This document shows positions 10,649-22,200 of a DNA stretch of 64,000 nucleotides, in pieces (the stretch's first letter is position 1; every line of letters begins with the position of its first letter). This DNA is from Hofstenia miamia. Taxonomy: Eukaryota; Xenacoelomorpha; Acoela; Hofsteniidae. The stretch spans positions 262,254 to 326,253 of the forward strand of contig CABFPE010000564.1 of NCBI GenBank assembly GCA_900660155.1. The letters run 5' to 3'. The notes beneath the pieces are model-generated. The model did no database searches, had not been told where the DNA came from, and saw nothing but the letters and a program-made list of their open reading frames with translations. A program made the position numbers and the translations under genes.

Positions 10649-12320
10649 ATGCTGAGACCTAGAAGGTATACAGCAGCAGAAGCCCTGAACAGGTTACTAG
10701 AACTAGAAGCTGAAGAAAACACTGATCATTCTGACATTGATGACGAAGAAAATTATGCTGATGTGCAGAATGAGATTCCAGCAGAGTATGGCGATGGCGA
10801 ACAATTGGATGAAGAAGGCGATATTGAAATATTTAGTGATGGTAGCAGCTCAGAAGAGGATGAACCGAACGAACCTATAAACTATGAGGCAAGAGGAGTG
10901 CATTACAATAACCAGCCGTTTCAACAAAGATATCGCAGAAGAAACATTTTGGATAATGCTTCACAAAATTTATCACATCCTCAAAATGATCTAGAAGCTT
11001 TTATGCTGTTTTTACCCGAAGAGGTTATTCGTACAATTCAGATGTATACCAATCGAAAGGCAAGTGACATTCGTCATTCTGTACCTGCTGTGCGACTATA
11101 TTATATGTCACCATTTTCTTATGAGGAGGTCCTTGCCTGCATTGGATTATTTTTATATGCTGGTGTACACAATGATAACTTCGCTAGTATTCAGGATCTG
11201 TGGAATCCAGTTGAGGCAATGCCTTTCTATCGTGCAGTAATGTCACTTCAAAGATTCAAATTCTTTATTAGATGTGTACGTTTTGACAAATTTCGAAATC
11301 GTGCTGATCGCAGAAAAACAGATAGGATGGCTGCAATTAGTAAAGTTTGGAGTATATTCGTTTCAAAGTTGTCACAGTTTTACATTCCTAATTCAACTCT
11401 TACAGTAGATGAGCAGCTCTATGGCTATCGCGGAAAAATTCCAGGAAGAACATACATCCCCTCGAAGCCGCGAAAATATGGAGTTAAGATTTTCTGGCTA
11501 TGCGACTCTGAATCAGGTTTTGCGTTGAATGCAAAAATTTACTGTGGAAAAGAAGGAAATGAAGTTCACAGAGAACTGGCGAAAGATGTGGTAATGGAAC
11601 TTTGTCGGCCATACTATAATTCGGGACGTGAGATAGTGACGGATAATTATTTTACTTTGCATAACCCAGCAATTTCTTTACTGCAACAAAATCTGACCCT
11701 TTTGGGAACAGTACGTAGTCATCGTGTTGAAGTGCCGGTTGAACTTAGAATCAAACAACGTCCTATTAATTCTTCTTTGTTTGCTTACAATCATGAAAAC
11801 CATATTGTTTTGACTTCTTACATACCAAAGCGGAACAAAGTAGTAATACTTCTAAGCTCTTCCCATGCCGGAAATGAAACGGTGGCAGACTATGCGAACA
11901 AACCAAGAATGATTTTAGATTATAACCAAGGGAAAAAAGGAGTCGACCAAATGGACGAGAATGTTGAGAAATATACATGTCGCCGTAAAACAGTTCGATG
12001 CCTCTATTGATATTTTTCAATATTCTGGATGTCTCAGCATTCAATGGCTTTCTTCTGAGACGTAAAGATGGCTCTACAAAGAAAATGCAAGACGGTGATA
12101 TGCAGCTAATCCTCGATTACAAAGGTCAACCAAGGAAGCAATTTTATCATTGGGCTTTGTTTAAGCAGACCCACGAGTTGAACACCCAGTTGCAGGAAGT
12201 GTCGGTCGATGCCATTCTTGTGGGAAAACAAGTCGATCAAAGTGTGATACATGTAATCACTCTATCTGCCCACAACACAGTATAATTGTGAAAAGTGTAA
12301 AATGTAATCTTTGCAATTAA
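10649..12320 (+). pseudogene. piggyBac transposase, nearly intact
   Basis: The first frame (10649-12010) is open for 453 codons. It starts with an acidic N-terminal region (about residues 16-75, rich in D and E) and continues into the DDE_Tnp_1_7 domain. The three catalytic aspartates are visible in LTVDEQLYG, EIVTDNYFT and KKGVDQMDE. Near 11995 a single-base loss shifts the frame: KYTCRRKTVR should run on into W-P-L, and the next frame gives PLLIFFNILDVSAFN, a conserved piggyBac block. A second frame change between about 12165 and 12200 leads into the C-terminal cysteine-rich zinc-binding domain, CHSC, KCDTC, ICPQH and KCNLC, ending with TAA at 12318-12320. With two lesions the copy cannot make full-length protein, but most of the family architecture remains, so it is a fairly recent arrival. 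An unspliced gene, with no sign of introns. Confidence 0.88.
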
Positions 12321-12408
12321 CATTTTCAGTTCAATTAACAGTTGAATACTATATGTTTGTAGCTACTGGTTTGTATGATGCACATAAATATTAACACTTT
12401 GCATTTTT
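12264..12408 (+). repeat. Internal duplication in piggyBac, copy 1
   Basis: This stretch covers the last codons of the cysteine-rich domain (from ATCTGCCCACAACACAG) and the first part of the 3' untranslated region. It is repeated with few changes at 13078-13258. In the second copy a block of about 36 bp beginning ATGTAATCTTTGCAATTAA is itself doubled. Confidence 0.85.
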
Positions 12409-13077
12409 ATAAATATAGCTTTTATACACATGGCGATGCATAGAGCTGATATTTGCATAACGCAAATTTCAATCTATTATAACTATATTTCTACCAAAGC
12501 ACAATTTTGATATTTTTTATAACTTTAATCAGCTGTTTTCACTTTCAGTGAATGGAAAATTGTGAACGTTTTAGTTTTTATTTAGTTAGTTTACTTTGCA
12601 TGTCTTTCTGCATCCTTCAAATATATTTTGAGCGTCCTCTTCCAATATTAAATAAATGCAAGGGTTCCAGTTGCTTTATTTGAATGAGGCCTCTCAAATT
12701 TCAAGCGTAAATCTTATACATTATATTTTCAGTATTATAAACAGGTTCTTTAAACATTATTAGTAAGTTCCATAGAAAACTAACGTAAAATTACCCTATC
12801 AAAAAGCAGAACTCCGTTTGTAGCAACATTTAGGAGAGATTCCAAAATGTAAATGTAATTATTATTCAAATTGCAATACTGTAAATTGCTCATAGTATAT
12901 TTTTTTCGAACTTTAGATTTTCATAGAAATTCCTTCCAAACTAAACAAAGTATTCCCTGTTTATAATAAAAAACAAGAATTTTTTATTGTTTCGGCCGGT
13001 AATTTTACCGACCTTTCATGAAATTTAAAAGTGGCTGCAGGCCAGTAAATTGCCGGCCCCGGCCGGTTCCATTTCTG
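12409..13077. other. Extra segment inside piggyBac 3' region
   Basis: About 670 bp separates the two copies of the 3' duplication. Its right part (12993-13070) is unusually GC-rich for the window, with TTCGGCCGGTAATTTTACCG and GCCGGCCCCGGCCGG. It could be an insertion into one copy, or the older 3' end of a second element. No coding frame was recognised. Confidence 0.45.
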
Positions 13078-13258
13078 ATCTGCCCACAACACAGAATAAT
13101 TGTAAACAGTGTAACATGTAATCTTTGCAATTAAGATTTTCAGTTCAATATGTAATCTTTGCAATTAACATTTTCAGTTCAATTAACAGTTGAATATTAT
13201 ATGTTTGTAGCTACTGGTTTGTATGATGCACATAAATATTTACATTTTTCATTTTTTA
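13078..13258 (+). repeat. Internal duplication in piggyBac, copy 2
   Basis: Second copy of the 12264-12408 segment. It starts inside the zinc-domain codons, so it is a true copy of the element's own 3' part. It leads directly into the right terminal region. Confidence 0.85.
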
Positions 13259-13331
13259 TATAATATATCTTAAATAATAATTGATATTCTTTGATAAAAC
13301 ATTTAAATAAAATAAAAATAATATAATCTAT

Positions 13332-13396
13332 GTTACTGTTACAAAATGTAACACGCATACCGATGAAGTAACTTAATTTAAGCATACCGATAAGGG
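13332..13396 (-). repeat. piggyBac right terminal region
   Basis: Reading inward on the minus strand it begins CCCTTATCGGTATGC, then a spacer of about 15 bp, then CATCGGTATGCGTGTTAC. TTAA follows at 13397-13400. Confidence 0.85.
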
Positions 13397-13543
13397 TTAA
13401 AAGATAAATAAATAATTGTAATTGTAAGCTATAATTTCAATCGTTTTCAGAGTTCATTTCAGACTGTAAAATTTAAAATTAGCAAGGTTTATAGAATAAA
13501 TAATCATGATTTGTACATTTTTATGTTAAAATAAACACATATC

Positions 13544-13544
13544 N
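13544..13544. other. Single undetermined base
   Basis: One N directly before the second copy of the piggyBac right end. Its place at a duplication edge suggests an assembly join. Confidence 0.9.
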
Positions 13545-13634
13545 ATAAAAATAATATAATCTATGTTACTGTTACAAAATGTAACACGCATACCGATGAA
13601 GTAACTAAAATTTAAGCATACCGATAAGGGTTAA
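13545..13634 (-). repeat. Second copy of piggyBac right end
   Basis: The segment repeats 13312-13400 almost exactly, including the terminal and subterminal repeats and a final TTAA at 13631-13634. It is separated from the first copy by 144 bp that include a lone undetermined base at 13544. Either a second element end sits here, or two haplotype versions were placed in tandem by the assembly. Confidence 0.8.
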
Positions 13635-15220
13635 TCAGCTGACAATGAGGTCCAGGACAATACAGGTTTGCTAGCACCCATGTTGTTCGATCATTTTGAC
13701 ATCCTTTTAGTTTTTTAGATGGAAAAGTTCTATTTATCTCAGTATGGGTTGGTACAAGTATTTTTTTGTTGATTTATGATAGTCCTTTAACTAATAATAG
13801 GGTCAATCTGTTTACTCAATGAAGGGCTTACGTCCACTTATCTGTTAACTTTAAACTGCCCAGACATGTTTACAATTTATGATGGATTCAATAATAATTT
13901 TTAAACGCTCATAGTATACTAATAACAAAGATTAAAAATATGAAAACAGCGTTGAATAGAGAATTATGTCCTATTTTCATTCTTGATTCACGATGTGCTA
14001 CAACGACATCGCGCCTACACGGGACTTGGATCGTTTATTTAAAGAAAACAAAATATTTGAGACTAGAGTTGTTGCTGCTTTATCGCTTGAACATTAGGTC
14101 TGGAAGAATGTAAATTTTCTGCAAAAATCGAACTTTCATTCACGCACTTCAAACCGAGAAATAATTTTTATCACAAATATTCATCGAAACAGGAGAATAT
14201 ACTTACCAATAGATGTGTCAAAATCCCAAGATTTAAAAATTTTCTAATAGGCTTGATGTTTATATCAAGGACATCCCAAAATATTGTCCAGATGGGATTA
14301 ATTTAAAAATAATATTTAATTAGAACAAAAAGGCGAAATACAATAAGAGAAGAGGAGGATATTGCTTTTAAAAATCCTTCCCTCTATGGACATCAGGATT
14401 AAACAGGTTTAAATCAGGTCAGGCATGATGTTGAAGCATTTAAACTCATCACTAATTACGACCCCCTCCAAGAGCTAGGAAAAATCACTACGTATTATTA
14501 AAAAACTCCACAAATTATTTAGTAATAATCAAAAGTTTAACAGGGAAGGAAATCAAATCCTCCCTGAGTGGAATAGGATTAATGAGGCACAACTTTACGA
14601 AGCTTAGACAATTACAAAGTATTACTTTATTTGATAATACCATTAGGAATGTTAACGGTTATTTCGAATTTACTACAAAATAAGTAGGTAAAGTTTGCCT
14701 TAAAAAGCAGTAGGTAAAGTAAAACACAGGTTATCACAAAGGAACACTAGATGATTTATAAACTAAACTGGTATAACCGATATTATGTATAGCAAACGAC
14801 AATATAAATGCAGTTAACTCGAATATAATATATTTAAAATTCATTCGAAAAATCAACTAATTACAAAACATCAATAAATATTTCCTTCACTTAAGCAATT
14901 CCATTAAAAATGCAGATGACCTTTGGAGAGAAAGAGATAGAATACCCGTCAACTGCTTTATTAAAAAGCGAAATTTCAAACGCTCATCTAGATGAAACCA
15001 CGCAAAACTGCGCATATGATGGCCAATATCACCACCATTACTGGCAACGCTGTAAGAATAGTTGTCTAAAAACAGAGGCTATTTATAAATGTATGATAGA
15101 AAACTAACATACAAATAGAAATGTAAGGATTCATTAAAAATATTTGACTTAAATATTGCGTAGAACTGCACTTCATGAAAAATGAAAATCTTCATACTTA
15201 AATTAACAAATTTGGAATTC
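13635..15220. other. Intergenic, no recognised gene
   Basis: Mostly AT-rich. Between about 14090 and 14660 several frames look weakly coding, for example DVEAFKLITNYDPLQELGKI, but they match nothing known to me. A 65-codon frame at 14910-15107 is also unrecognised. Confidence 0.35.
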
Positions 15221-15224
15221 CGGC

Positions 15225-15500
15225 GCGACCCAATGACAGCTTAGGCCCAAACTCGGCCGATATAAAAATACCAATAACTCGGGCAAGCCAATCACATCAT
15301 TGTCTTCCGCTTCAAAAAGCCCTCAACAAGGACACTACATTGCGAATTTGATTGAATAATTTGCATAATGTAATGATTAATATATGCATATTCATCCATG
15401 AACGTTGCAAAGTCAACTGTGTTGAGTTTGCATTATGTTAACATTAATTCGACAAACGTGTCATGTATGTCACATTTCATTAGGCTTTCTTAGTGCCATC
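15225..15500 (+). repeat. Dispersed repeat family, copy 1
   Basis: The blocks TTAGGCCCAAACTCGGCC, AATTTGCATAATG, ATTAATATATGCATA, TTGCATTATGTTAAC and a closing CTTTCTTAGTGCCATCCC occur here in order. The same order, with about a quarter of the bases changed, is found at 31970-32225. No coding content. It looks like a non-autonomous transposon or SINE-like repeat. Confidence 0.6.
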
Positions 15501-15509
15501 CCACTCCTC

Positions 15510-18500
15510 TAATTTAGTAATGCAAGTCAAGTATTCACAGAAATATAAACCTATCCTCTTATCCTATTACCAAGAATTGGTCTTTGGATGCCATCCTAAA
15601 CTTTTATCGTTTTGAGAAAACATTAGTTTGAACAAATTCAATTAACAAAATTCTCCTTCAACTTAACTGAAAGCAAGGAAGAGACTTCTCAGAAACGCTC
15701 CTTACTTCCAGAATACAAAATTGATACACTAACAGTTTTGCATCAGCCAACAATGCAGGGCTGCTAAAATTTAAAGAGAATGTTTTTTATCATGTGCAAA
15801 GTTTAGGTTTTCAAGATAATACTTCTTTTTAAAATATAATGGTTCATAGATATTTTGACCGGAACTGACCTACAATAAAAGTCCTAAAATATGGACTTTT
15901 ATATTTGCTTTTATATTTGAAAAACGGGGCTTAAGTTTTGAAAACCACATAGCATTCAAAAATTGAAACAGTAAATATGATATAAACAAAATCCCATTAA
16001 ATTCAATTTTCTATAAACAAATTTCAATCACGAAACTACTAAAAGAGTATTATCTAAATCAATTTAGAAGAAATATCAATGTTGGAATGCATTGTCGAAA
16101 GCGTAGCCTTCATCGATTTGATAAATGGTTATGGTATATGGAGATTATATAAAAACTACGTGTATAAGAAATGAAAGTTGTGAGAATAAGTTGTTAGTGC
16201 ACACTTGTTTTAAAAATATAAACGCATAGCTTGAAACTTCATCTGAAAAAGTATTGGTAACTTCTGGGAATGATGGCATGAAAGATGTCTCATTGGGTAT
16301 TGAAATATTTAATCGAATGGTAAAACTTTGCTGTTATGTTCTGTAAATCCAAGAATATTATTCAATAAACAAGTGTGCACTAATTCAATGAAGAATTACC
16401 TTGTGACGTTTAAACATAGACGTGAACATCTATTCAATGAAACCGAACATTAGTAAGATTTAGATAATTGCAACTGACGACATTTACTAAGATATTTCAC
16501 TTATTTACACAGGATGTGTGTTCGAAAAGTATCTTATAGATTTAAAATAAAGTAAAGCGAAATAATTTACATCTATTTAGATATTTTCCCATTTAATCGA
16601 ATAGTAATTTTCCACAATTACCGTATTAGGAGAACTGAAACATTACCAAAGTGATTCAAGTAACAAAATGAATGTTTGGATGGCAATTTATGGGAAATGT
16701 TTATAAATGGCTACATGGCTTGATATGTTGACTAGATGCTGTCTAAGAGCACTATCACAATCAATATTGATCACTGCAACTATTTTAGCAGATGGTGGCA
16801 AACGAATAGTGTAATAAAACTCAGAAGTTATCTTGAGACGGCGTTTGGAAGATGATTGGATAGATCACAAATTTTTATACTGTTTATAAATGAACAAATT
16901 CTTCAATAAAATCATTTAATTCAGAAGCAGCTGCACCAATTGAGACATTGGCGGTTCTTCAATTAAAAATTGGTCAATTTCATCGAATTTTTACTCGGTG
17001 AATAACAAAATGATTTTGCTGTTTTACATATATTGGCAATCATAGTGCAATATCCACAAGTGACTTCATGAACCCTGAGTATTTGGTCTTAGATCTCTAA
17101 TAAATTTAAAGGATTAATTCTGCTGGAAGCTACATCATTCATAAATACTGCCTGTTACTTGTTTATAAATTTATGAATTAGAAATAAATTTGTTGCAACG
17201 CATTGAAAGAAAGGATTAAGTTAAGAGATAGTAAACTAGTTCGCGAATGTAGAATTGTTAGTCGGTAAAACCGGTTAGTGGCACGACAATCATTACGAAC
17301 TGTTTGAAGGATTCTTATCAGTTCAACTGTTTATATAAATATCTGGGATAACAAGCCAGTGCAAAGTCTGCAATTCAGCAAGCAAATTGGTAATTCTTTA
17401 AATCTTCAAGCAAAATCAATGCGAAAAAAGAGACTTCAAAAGAAACTAAAGTTATAAATGGGAACAAAATTTCTCAAACAATTACATAATATTCAACCAT
17501 CGACTCAATACTTCACAAAAAGGGCATAGTTCAATTCGAGGGCAACATTTTAAAACGTTATAAAACTCAATGAGTCATGCTTAATAGGTTTTGCGGCTTT
17601 AGCCTTGACTAGCCGTAAACCATGGCTAATGGCCGACTACAGCCTGAACCCCCACGGGCGCGGCCGGCTCCGACTTCAACTTTCAAATCATGTTTTCTAG
17701 CATTTGTAAGTTAAACTTATACTTTGACTTGCAAACTGAATTAAACAGCGTTCTTACAATGAATAAAGAGTTATATTCAAGGTAAATGTAAGTCCAGATA
17801 AATTATATGAAAAATGTGAATGTTTTAGGCCACGGAACGTCTTCAATATTTGCAGTGGCGGCTTTTAACATCAAAACACTAATACTTAGAACTATGAAAA
17901 AAAATAATGATGCCATTGCCATGTCACTAGTCTCACGATAAATAGTGTATTTATGAATTCCACTAAACCAGCAGATTAACTGATTTGATAGAAAATAGCA
18001 CTCGTAGTTCTAAATTGCTGATACTGTATATTGAAGGAAATTTAAAGTAAATAGTATAAATATCGTTTTAATAATCAAACTTCAAGATCTAAGTAAAGTA
18101 ATCATTGGACGATAAATAATGAACAAAAGCAACAAAGAAATATTACCCCTTCATCGACACAACGTGAAACTTGGAAGGAAATGTTGGGATGATTTTCGCT
18201 GTCAGGTGTTGTATAGACAGACATTTGATCACGCATTGCACTTGTTTCCTAAATTGTAGAAAATAAAAACAATGATCACGAAAAGTAAGGGCATTTAAGG
18301 GAGCAGCCCCACACACTAAGCACAATAAACATAATCAATGAAAAGTATAATTTGAGATTACAACAATGCAAAACAATGGAAAAAACAAAAACAATTATAT
18401 TGGGATGTATATTACTGGCCAATTTCAATCACAACTGAAAATTTTTAGTGAGACGAAGGAATATTATTAAAATTTGAGACAAATTATAGATAGGTTTGGG

Positions 18501-19190
18501 TTGGATGCTACTCAATTAAAACAACGTACTTTTAGTGCTGATGAAAGCTGATCGACTATATCAGATGGCAAATAAACTCGGAGATTCGAAAATATGGTTT
18601 CTAGTTGAGAAAGAAGATGAGTCATTTGAAGTCTACGAGTATCAGTTGTAAGCATCAAATGTTTGAAACTTGCCTCCAACGAGTCCCTTTCGCACTCAAC
18701 TCTAAAACATTAAATATGATACATATTATCTATAATAAATAAACAGGCAATTTACAAATAAAATGAAAATTTAGTGAAATCAATGAAATGTTTAAAACCA
18801 GTAGTTTTCAAACAAGTTAAATACAATGAAATTAAATTGTTAGTTAATAAACGCAAGAATCGAATGGTGCTAATTAATATACATTCCATAACAATTATAA
18901 TGCAAATTCAAAACCCCATGGAAATTCAATACTTTTGGAAACTTGTCAATTTGATGTCCTCAGAACTGAAAGCATTTGGAATAAGTCAAATCCGAATTCA
19001 GGACAAAATCATTCTATGTTGCTAATTCACTTTAGGACTTCATTAAACGATTAAATTTGAGGGGATGGGGTTGAGTGAAGGTTAAGGTTAAGATTTTTTC
19101 AGTAAATACATGAAAAATCTAGATACTTTCCATGGAGGTAGGTAAGTGAAATATACATAGTACTCGTTCAAAACATCAATTGTAAATAGA
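15510..19190. other. Intergenic stretch downstream of SLMAP
   Basis: AT-rich, with one GC-rich patch at 17590-17690 containing GGCTTTAGCCTTGACTAGCC and GGGCGCGGCCGGC, possibly a transposon end. A short open frame lies at 18541-18651 (listed separately). A minus-strand open block at 18143-18325 could be an extra SLMAP exon but has no support. Confidence 0.4.
18541..18651 (+). CDS. Small unassigned open frame, 36 codons
   Basis: ATG is followed by a hydrophilic sequence containing KADRLYQMANKLGDSK, then IWFLVEKEDESFEVYEYQ, and a TAA stop. The composition looks coding rather than random (K, E, D and aromatic residues in balance), and the frame is open about eight codons further upstream. It could be a terminal exon or a transposon remnant. 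No family was recognised. Confidence 0.25.
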   Translation: MKADRLYQMANKLGDSKIWFLVEKEDESFEVYEYQL

Positions 19191-19208
19191 AATAGAAAAA
19201 TAGATAAA

Positions 19209-19282
19209 TCAGGATGCATACTGCTTAAGCCTTTCATTAAATTCAGGAGACTGTGAATCAGGTGTTCTAACCGTTGAAATTT
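19209..19282 (-). CDS. SLMAP: SLMAP exon 13, terminal
   Basis: Reads [20 protein letters not shown], then QYAS and TGA at 19209-19211. A GTATGC that could act as donor lies within the last codons, so a longer isoform with further exons is possible. No AATAAA was identified close by. Confidence 0.7.
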
Positions 19283-22200
19283 CTAAAAATTGTTAAAAAT
19301 AGAGAAGATGCTCAACACACGCATACCTTTGCTTTCTGTAATTGCCTGCATTTTGTCGTTCAGAGTTTCAGTAAGCAATTTAACCTGCTGGCGCATTTCA
19401 TCCAATGCCTTCTCTGACATGATCAGCTGTTGCTTCAAAACACTAACATCGTCCCTATCACGGAGACTACCACCACGACTACTACCAATCGTATCCCTAA
19501 GTTGCTGTGCACAATCTATAGACCTTCGAATCACATTAACAATCTCCTCGGGTACTAAACCTTCTTCACCTAGAAAAATACTTAGTAAATATGAGTAAAC
19601 AAACTTATTTATTACATTTCCTACTATAAATATTGCATTAAGAACTGTTAAATAAACTTCTCATAAAAAATTATGGTGCTGTTCAATTTTAATCGCAACA
19701 TATCTATGCAAAATCTTAGTTGAAAATGGGGTGAGCATCGCAACAAAAAATTGCAGTCTTTATGAATTGTGCTAGAATCCCAATTTCGAGAGAAAACAGG
19801 GAACTCGAATTTTATCTTCAACTTTAACACTACTGAAAATCCAGATTGTACTCAGTGTGAGATTTATATGATAAAAACACGTTCTACCTAAATGGTGGGG
19901 TTAAAAAACAAAACTTGGTTTATTATTCAACTGAAAAGGGGCAAATCATTGCAGTGACATTGAAGAGTATATCCCTATAAGGAACTCCACCTTTGTGTAG
20001 CTGAACACAGATGACATATTGATCATTTAGTATTGAATATTAATCTCAAAATGATTTTTAGTGTTTGATGAGTTTACATTTTCTGACCATCTTAATAAAT
20101 CTTAAGTTGCTCTGCTTGAGTTATAGCAAGTTTATATTTGATACTGCTTGTAAGAGATAAGATTTTAGTGCAGATTTTTATTCATATTAACTTACTAAAC
20201 CATTAATTGAACAAACAATATTTATAAGTAATTTAATGCGAGAGTACACAAATTTTCAAATATTCATTTATAAACTAAAGATTTGTCAAGAAAATAATCA
20301 TTTGCGGAGTTTAATATCTAGTCACACGAGGAAGTTTGAATATTAAATGCAAAACCATATTTATATATATATATATATATAGTAAATAAGAAAATAGCCT
20401 ACTATTGATAATAATGTTATCAGCATTGGTTAGATCGCTGATTAAGGCCTGAATAAGAATGGGAGTTGCGCTAAAGGCATCCTCGTCATCATCCTCGCAT
20501 ATTATCACTCGATCCAAATCTTCATCTTCGTCTCTTGAATCATTCTTACTGAACGAAATGGGGTGCTATAATAAAGAAAAATTTATAGCATAATCCCTCA
20601 AAAAACCAGTTGCTTCTTACTTAAATCAGTGTGAAAAGAAAGTAACCTGTAAGTCACAAATCTTCTGCCGTTGAATCTCATTTTCTGAAACCAGAAATTC
20701 AACTTTGTTCTGTAGAGCTTCTTCAACGCGTTCCATCTGCTCAACTTGGGAAATCGCAGCGCGTCGTTCTTCTTCCATCAAAGACCGTAATTCATCGGTT
20801 TTCTAAATAGACTTTATAAAAGCAATTTAATTGAAACGCAAAAACCACAATTGAAATATTTCTAGGTTTAAATTGCGCCCCTGGTTTTGAAATTCAACTT
20901 TAACCTGAGATAACAGTAGCGGGACAAATAAATACATTACTAAAATAAATCGTTGAACCCAACATGTATTTCAATCTCACAAATTTATTTTTACAATGTT
21001 GCAAACAATTTTACTATTCGCATTTCAAAAATATATATAGAACAGTAACAACGAGGAAAGAATGTATCCCAAGCTTCTTATAAAAATATCTTACACGCTC
21101 TTCTTCCTGAAGCTTAACTCTACATTCTGAAAGATCCTGAAGTAGTCCTGAGTTTTTGGTGGCTAACTCTTGAAGTTCTTTTTGTGTTTGATCAGTCTGC
21201 TGCCTCAGATGTTCGCATTCGTCTTCCGCGCTCCCGAAGCATCGCTAAATACAATCATTTTACATGTGATACAATATATTCATACCTATGATTAAGATAT
21301 TAAAATCACAGGAACACAATCAGAAAAAGCAGAACCTATATTATTTTCTTAAAAATTGGAAGCTGAACAACATTTGCAAGAGGAATAGTTAAACAGCAGT
21401 GTTTGTAAATAATGTTTGTGCAGTGTCGGAATTAGACAATTGTCATTAATCTTGTCAAAAAAGACATCAAGAGTGAAAATACACTCTTTAACTACACATC
21501 AGAAACATTTAAATAATGTACACATTAAATGATCATTATATTCCTCTGAAAATGTAACCAACTCTGCATCATATATAAAGACAACACTTCAATTGGATCA
21601 CAAAATCATTACCATACATATAATATGATAAATACATCTATATTGTTAAACAGAAATTTATAGGTAAGTCTACAATAGCAGCATCGACTCACAGGGTCGA
21701 AGCGTGAACATATGTTGCTGGTGATTTGAAATTCAGAATTTGTATTTCTGAATGAAGATTGCATGAGTTATGAATATATACACTTCATACATTTAAAATG
21801 TTTAAAATTTCAAACGATATTTTGCATAAATAGAAAAGCAATCTAAACAGCTTTCAGACTAGGTATAATAAGATGCGCAAAAGACTGCAACAGATAAAAT
21901 AGGAGGCGCTGCAAAAGCTTAAATTCTAGCTTGTATTATATTATAATTTTATATTTATTTAAATTTGGAAAACGCTTTTGCATTTTAACTTAATGTAATG
22001 AATTGAAATATAGCAAGTGGTAATGCAAATTTCTAGATCGTCAAAATAATTTTTTTCAATACCTTTCCTAAAAAATTCAAATTGTATTATCCATCGTGCC
22101 CCTAATAAAACATGTTTTCTATTGACTGTGAATTTTTGATGAAAATTCTATGAAATATATTTCCCAGAATTACAACACTGTGGCTGAAAATGATTAAAAT

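Larger units (their letters stand above)
10451..13400 (+). mobile_element. piggyBac transposon flanked by TTAA
   Basis: A TTAA target site at 10451-10454 is followed by the left end CCCTCATCGGTATGCGTG. The right side ends with the reverse complement of CCCTTATCGGTATGC just before TTAA at 13397-13400. Inside the right end a second inverted copy, CATCGGTATGCGTGTTAC, gives the asymmetric terminal plus subterminal arrangement known from piggyBac. Both sides also contain the small palindrome TGTTACATTTTGTAACA. The transposase frame lies at 10649-12320. Length is about 2.95 kb, longer than usual because the 3' part is partly duplicated and carries about 0.67 kb of extra sequence (12409-13077). Confidence 0.9.

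Noticed and set aside
18143-18325. Extra SLMAP 3' exon on the minus strand
   Set aside because: Flanked by TTTAG and GTAATA, but the phase fits only if a weak donor inside exon 13 is used. The result has no SLMAP-like sequence or membrane helix.
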